Source: an uncultured Lachnospiraceae bacterium
GTDB lineage: Bacteria; Bacillota; Clostridia; Lachnospirales; Lachnospiraceae
Length of the DNA stretch: 18,123 bases
Reading direction: 5' to 3'
Assembly: GCA_947628025.1 (NCBI GenBank)
Contig: CANQYH010000027.1
Span: forward strand, 1 to 18,123
Shown piece after piece: positions 17,147 through 18,123 of the stretch. Below the pieces are notes generated by a model. That model did no database searches and was not told the DNA's origin. It worked only from the letters and a program-made list of their open reading frames with translations. Within the stretch, counting starts at the first letter, position 1, and each line of letters starts with the position of its first letter. A program made the translations under genes and the position numbers.

Positions 17147-17250
17147 ACGGCACAGATCCGGATAGACCGCCGGTCTACAGTCCAAAAACAAGGACCGGCA
17201 GACAGATCCCCGGCCCTCGCATCCTATCTTCTCCGTATATCATTCTCCGA

Positions 17251-18123
17251 TCAGAGCCCCAGAAGTCCCATCGCCTCTGTGATCCGCTTCTCCGATTCGT
17301 CCAGGCACCGCCTCGACAGCGTGGAATTGTGCGCGCCCTCACTGTTCTCCACATAGCAGAAGTCGAAATACCACTGCGCGTCGCGGTACAGGGAACGGAC
17401 CGCATCCAGCTCCTCCTCCGACATCTGCCCCGCGGCTGCCGCGTCCGCCAGCGCATTTTTCAGCGATGCCAGCTTCTCCCCGATCTCAGTTTCACGGGCC
17501 GTGATTTCGTCCTGAATCGTCTTTACTTTCGCGGCAATGTCCGTATCGCCGTGACAGCTGACGCAGGTGTCCAGGATCGCCTGGTTCGCCAGCGGGCTCT
17601 CCCATTTGTGGCTGGTGTAGGTCTTGCCTTTCTCCGTGACTACGGCCATATGGCAGTCCGCACAGTTCATACCGAAACCAACGTGAACGCTGCCCGCGCC
17701 CAGATACGTCTCAAACTCCGGATGCTGCGCTTTCAGCATACCGGTCCCCGTGCTCTCCTGGGTCCAGTCGGAAAAGCCCATCTCATTATAATAAGCCAGG
17801 ATCGCCTCCGGATCCATGGACGCCACGCTGGTATAAGGCATCTTCGTCTCTTTGGTATCCGGCGCGAAATAATACTCGATATGGCACTGCCCGCAGGACA
17901 ATGTGGACGGATCGATGGCGGCCATCTCGCTGCCCAGAGCCTGGGTCACATAGGAATGGGTGACGACCAGCTGTCCGCCGCTCCCCGCCTGGTTCTCATG
18001 GCAGTTATAACAGCTGATATTCTCCGCCATCTGCGCGTGCGTTTCGTTAAAATCATACTTATACGCCTCTACGCCCATGTCATTGACCAGCTTGGTATAA
18101 TCCGGCGTCTTGCAGGTCAGGCA
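17251..18123 (-). CDS. nrfA: Ammonia-forming cytochrome c nitrite reductase NrfA (5' end cut by window)
   Basis: The frame is open to the window edge; 290 residues are visible and the N-terminus with its signal sequence is missing. NrfA reduces nitrite to ammonium with six electrons outside the cytoplasmic membrane. All five haem sites are present: the catalytic CLTCK (visible residues 1-5), then CYNCH (38-42), CGQCH (77-81), CADCH (154-158) and CVSCH (187-191). CGQCHIEYYF contains the active-site tyrosine and KAQHPEFE (131-138) the active-site histidine. The Lys-ligated first haem marks the usual CXXCK type. The C-terminal part after the last haem is a helical region with DAQWYFDFCYVENSEGAHN, typical of the dimer-forming helices. 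Downstream are resB and ccsB; an NrfH quinol dehydrogenase would be expected upstream, outside the window. Confidence 0.97.
   Translation of the reverse strand, partial: CLTCKTPDYTKLVNDMGVEAYKYDFNETHAQMAENISCYNCHENQAGSGGQLVVTHSYVTQALGSEMAAIDPSTLSCGQCHIEYYFAPDTKETKMPYTSVASMDPEAILAYYNEMGFSDWTQESTGTGMLKAQHPEFETYLGAGSVHVGFGMNCADCHMAVVTEKGKTYTSHKWESPLANQAILDTCVSCHGDTDIAAKVKTIQDEITARETEIGEKLASLKNALADAAAAGQMSEEELDAVRSLYRDAQWYFDFCYVENSEGAHNSTLSRRCLDESEKRITEAMGLLGL

Noticed and set aside
15711..17165. Long plus-strand open frame opposite resB
   Set aside because: Antisense shadow of resB, with the same Arg/His/Gln-rich composition and no motif.

Overview
The window reads as chromosomal DNA of an anaerobic Firmicute, most likely a GC-rich member of Clostridia/Lachnospiraceae. 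This is inferred from the atp operon order with atpZ and atpI in front, the clostridial-type Rpn nuclease, strong AGGAGG-type ribosome binding sites and the sodium-type c subunit. No 16S rRNA or species marker is present, so the rank is tentative. Almost every gene lies on the minus strand; the one convincing plus-strand gene is an Rpn-family nuclease at 13487-14584.

Right end (14857-18123, minus): the C-terminal part of a pentaheme nitrite reductase NrfA (running off the window edge) is followed by resB and ccsB, the two membrane proteins of System II cytochrome c maturation. Together they form a module for respiratory reduction of nitrite to ammonium, with the haem-ligation machinery encoded beside its client. 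Downstream, the convergent ccsB and rpn genes are separated by a structured stretch with a candidate terminator (14598-14672). I recognise nothing in 14673-14856.

Middle (11371-14584): the Rpn-family PD-(D/E)XK nuclease carries an in-frame 60-bp tandem repeat. A divergent tRNA-Gly(GCC) has a clear sigma-70 promoter and a strong intrinsic terminator. Next comes a GtrII-like membrane glycosyltransferase split into two overlapping frames at a run of six T, probably one frameshifted gene. The 13167-13486 stretch holds the tRNA promoter and the rpn promoter region; 11069-11370 holds the atp promoter and leader.

Left (3299-11068, minus): a complete F1Fo ATP synthase operon in the order atpZ-atpI-atpB-atpE-atpF-atpH-atpA-atpG-atpD-atpC. 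A near-consensus promoter precedes it. Its leader contains a perfect 12-bp hairpin starting at the predicted transcript 5' end and a partial tandem duplication. Subunit c carries the full set of residues associated with sodium-binding rotor rings, so the enzyme is predicted to couple ATP to a Na+ gradient. AtpZ has an unusual tail of about 100 hydrophilic residues.

Far left (1-3169, minus): a sugar-phosphate-type nucleotidyltransferase, then, two bases after its stop codon, a large membrane-anchored extracytoplasmic protein with propeller-like repeats that runs off the window. I could not name this last protein.

No CRISPR array, insertion sequence, phage module or obviously new multi-gene system was found. 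The most interesting points are the sodium-type ATP synthase near an NrfA/ResBC module, the duplicated atp leader, the AtpZ tail, and the unknown propeller protein coupled to a nucleotidyltransferase.
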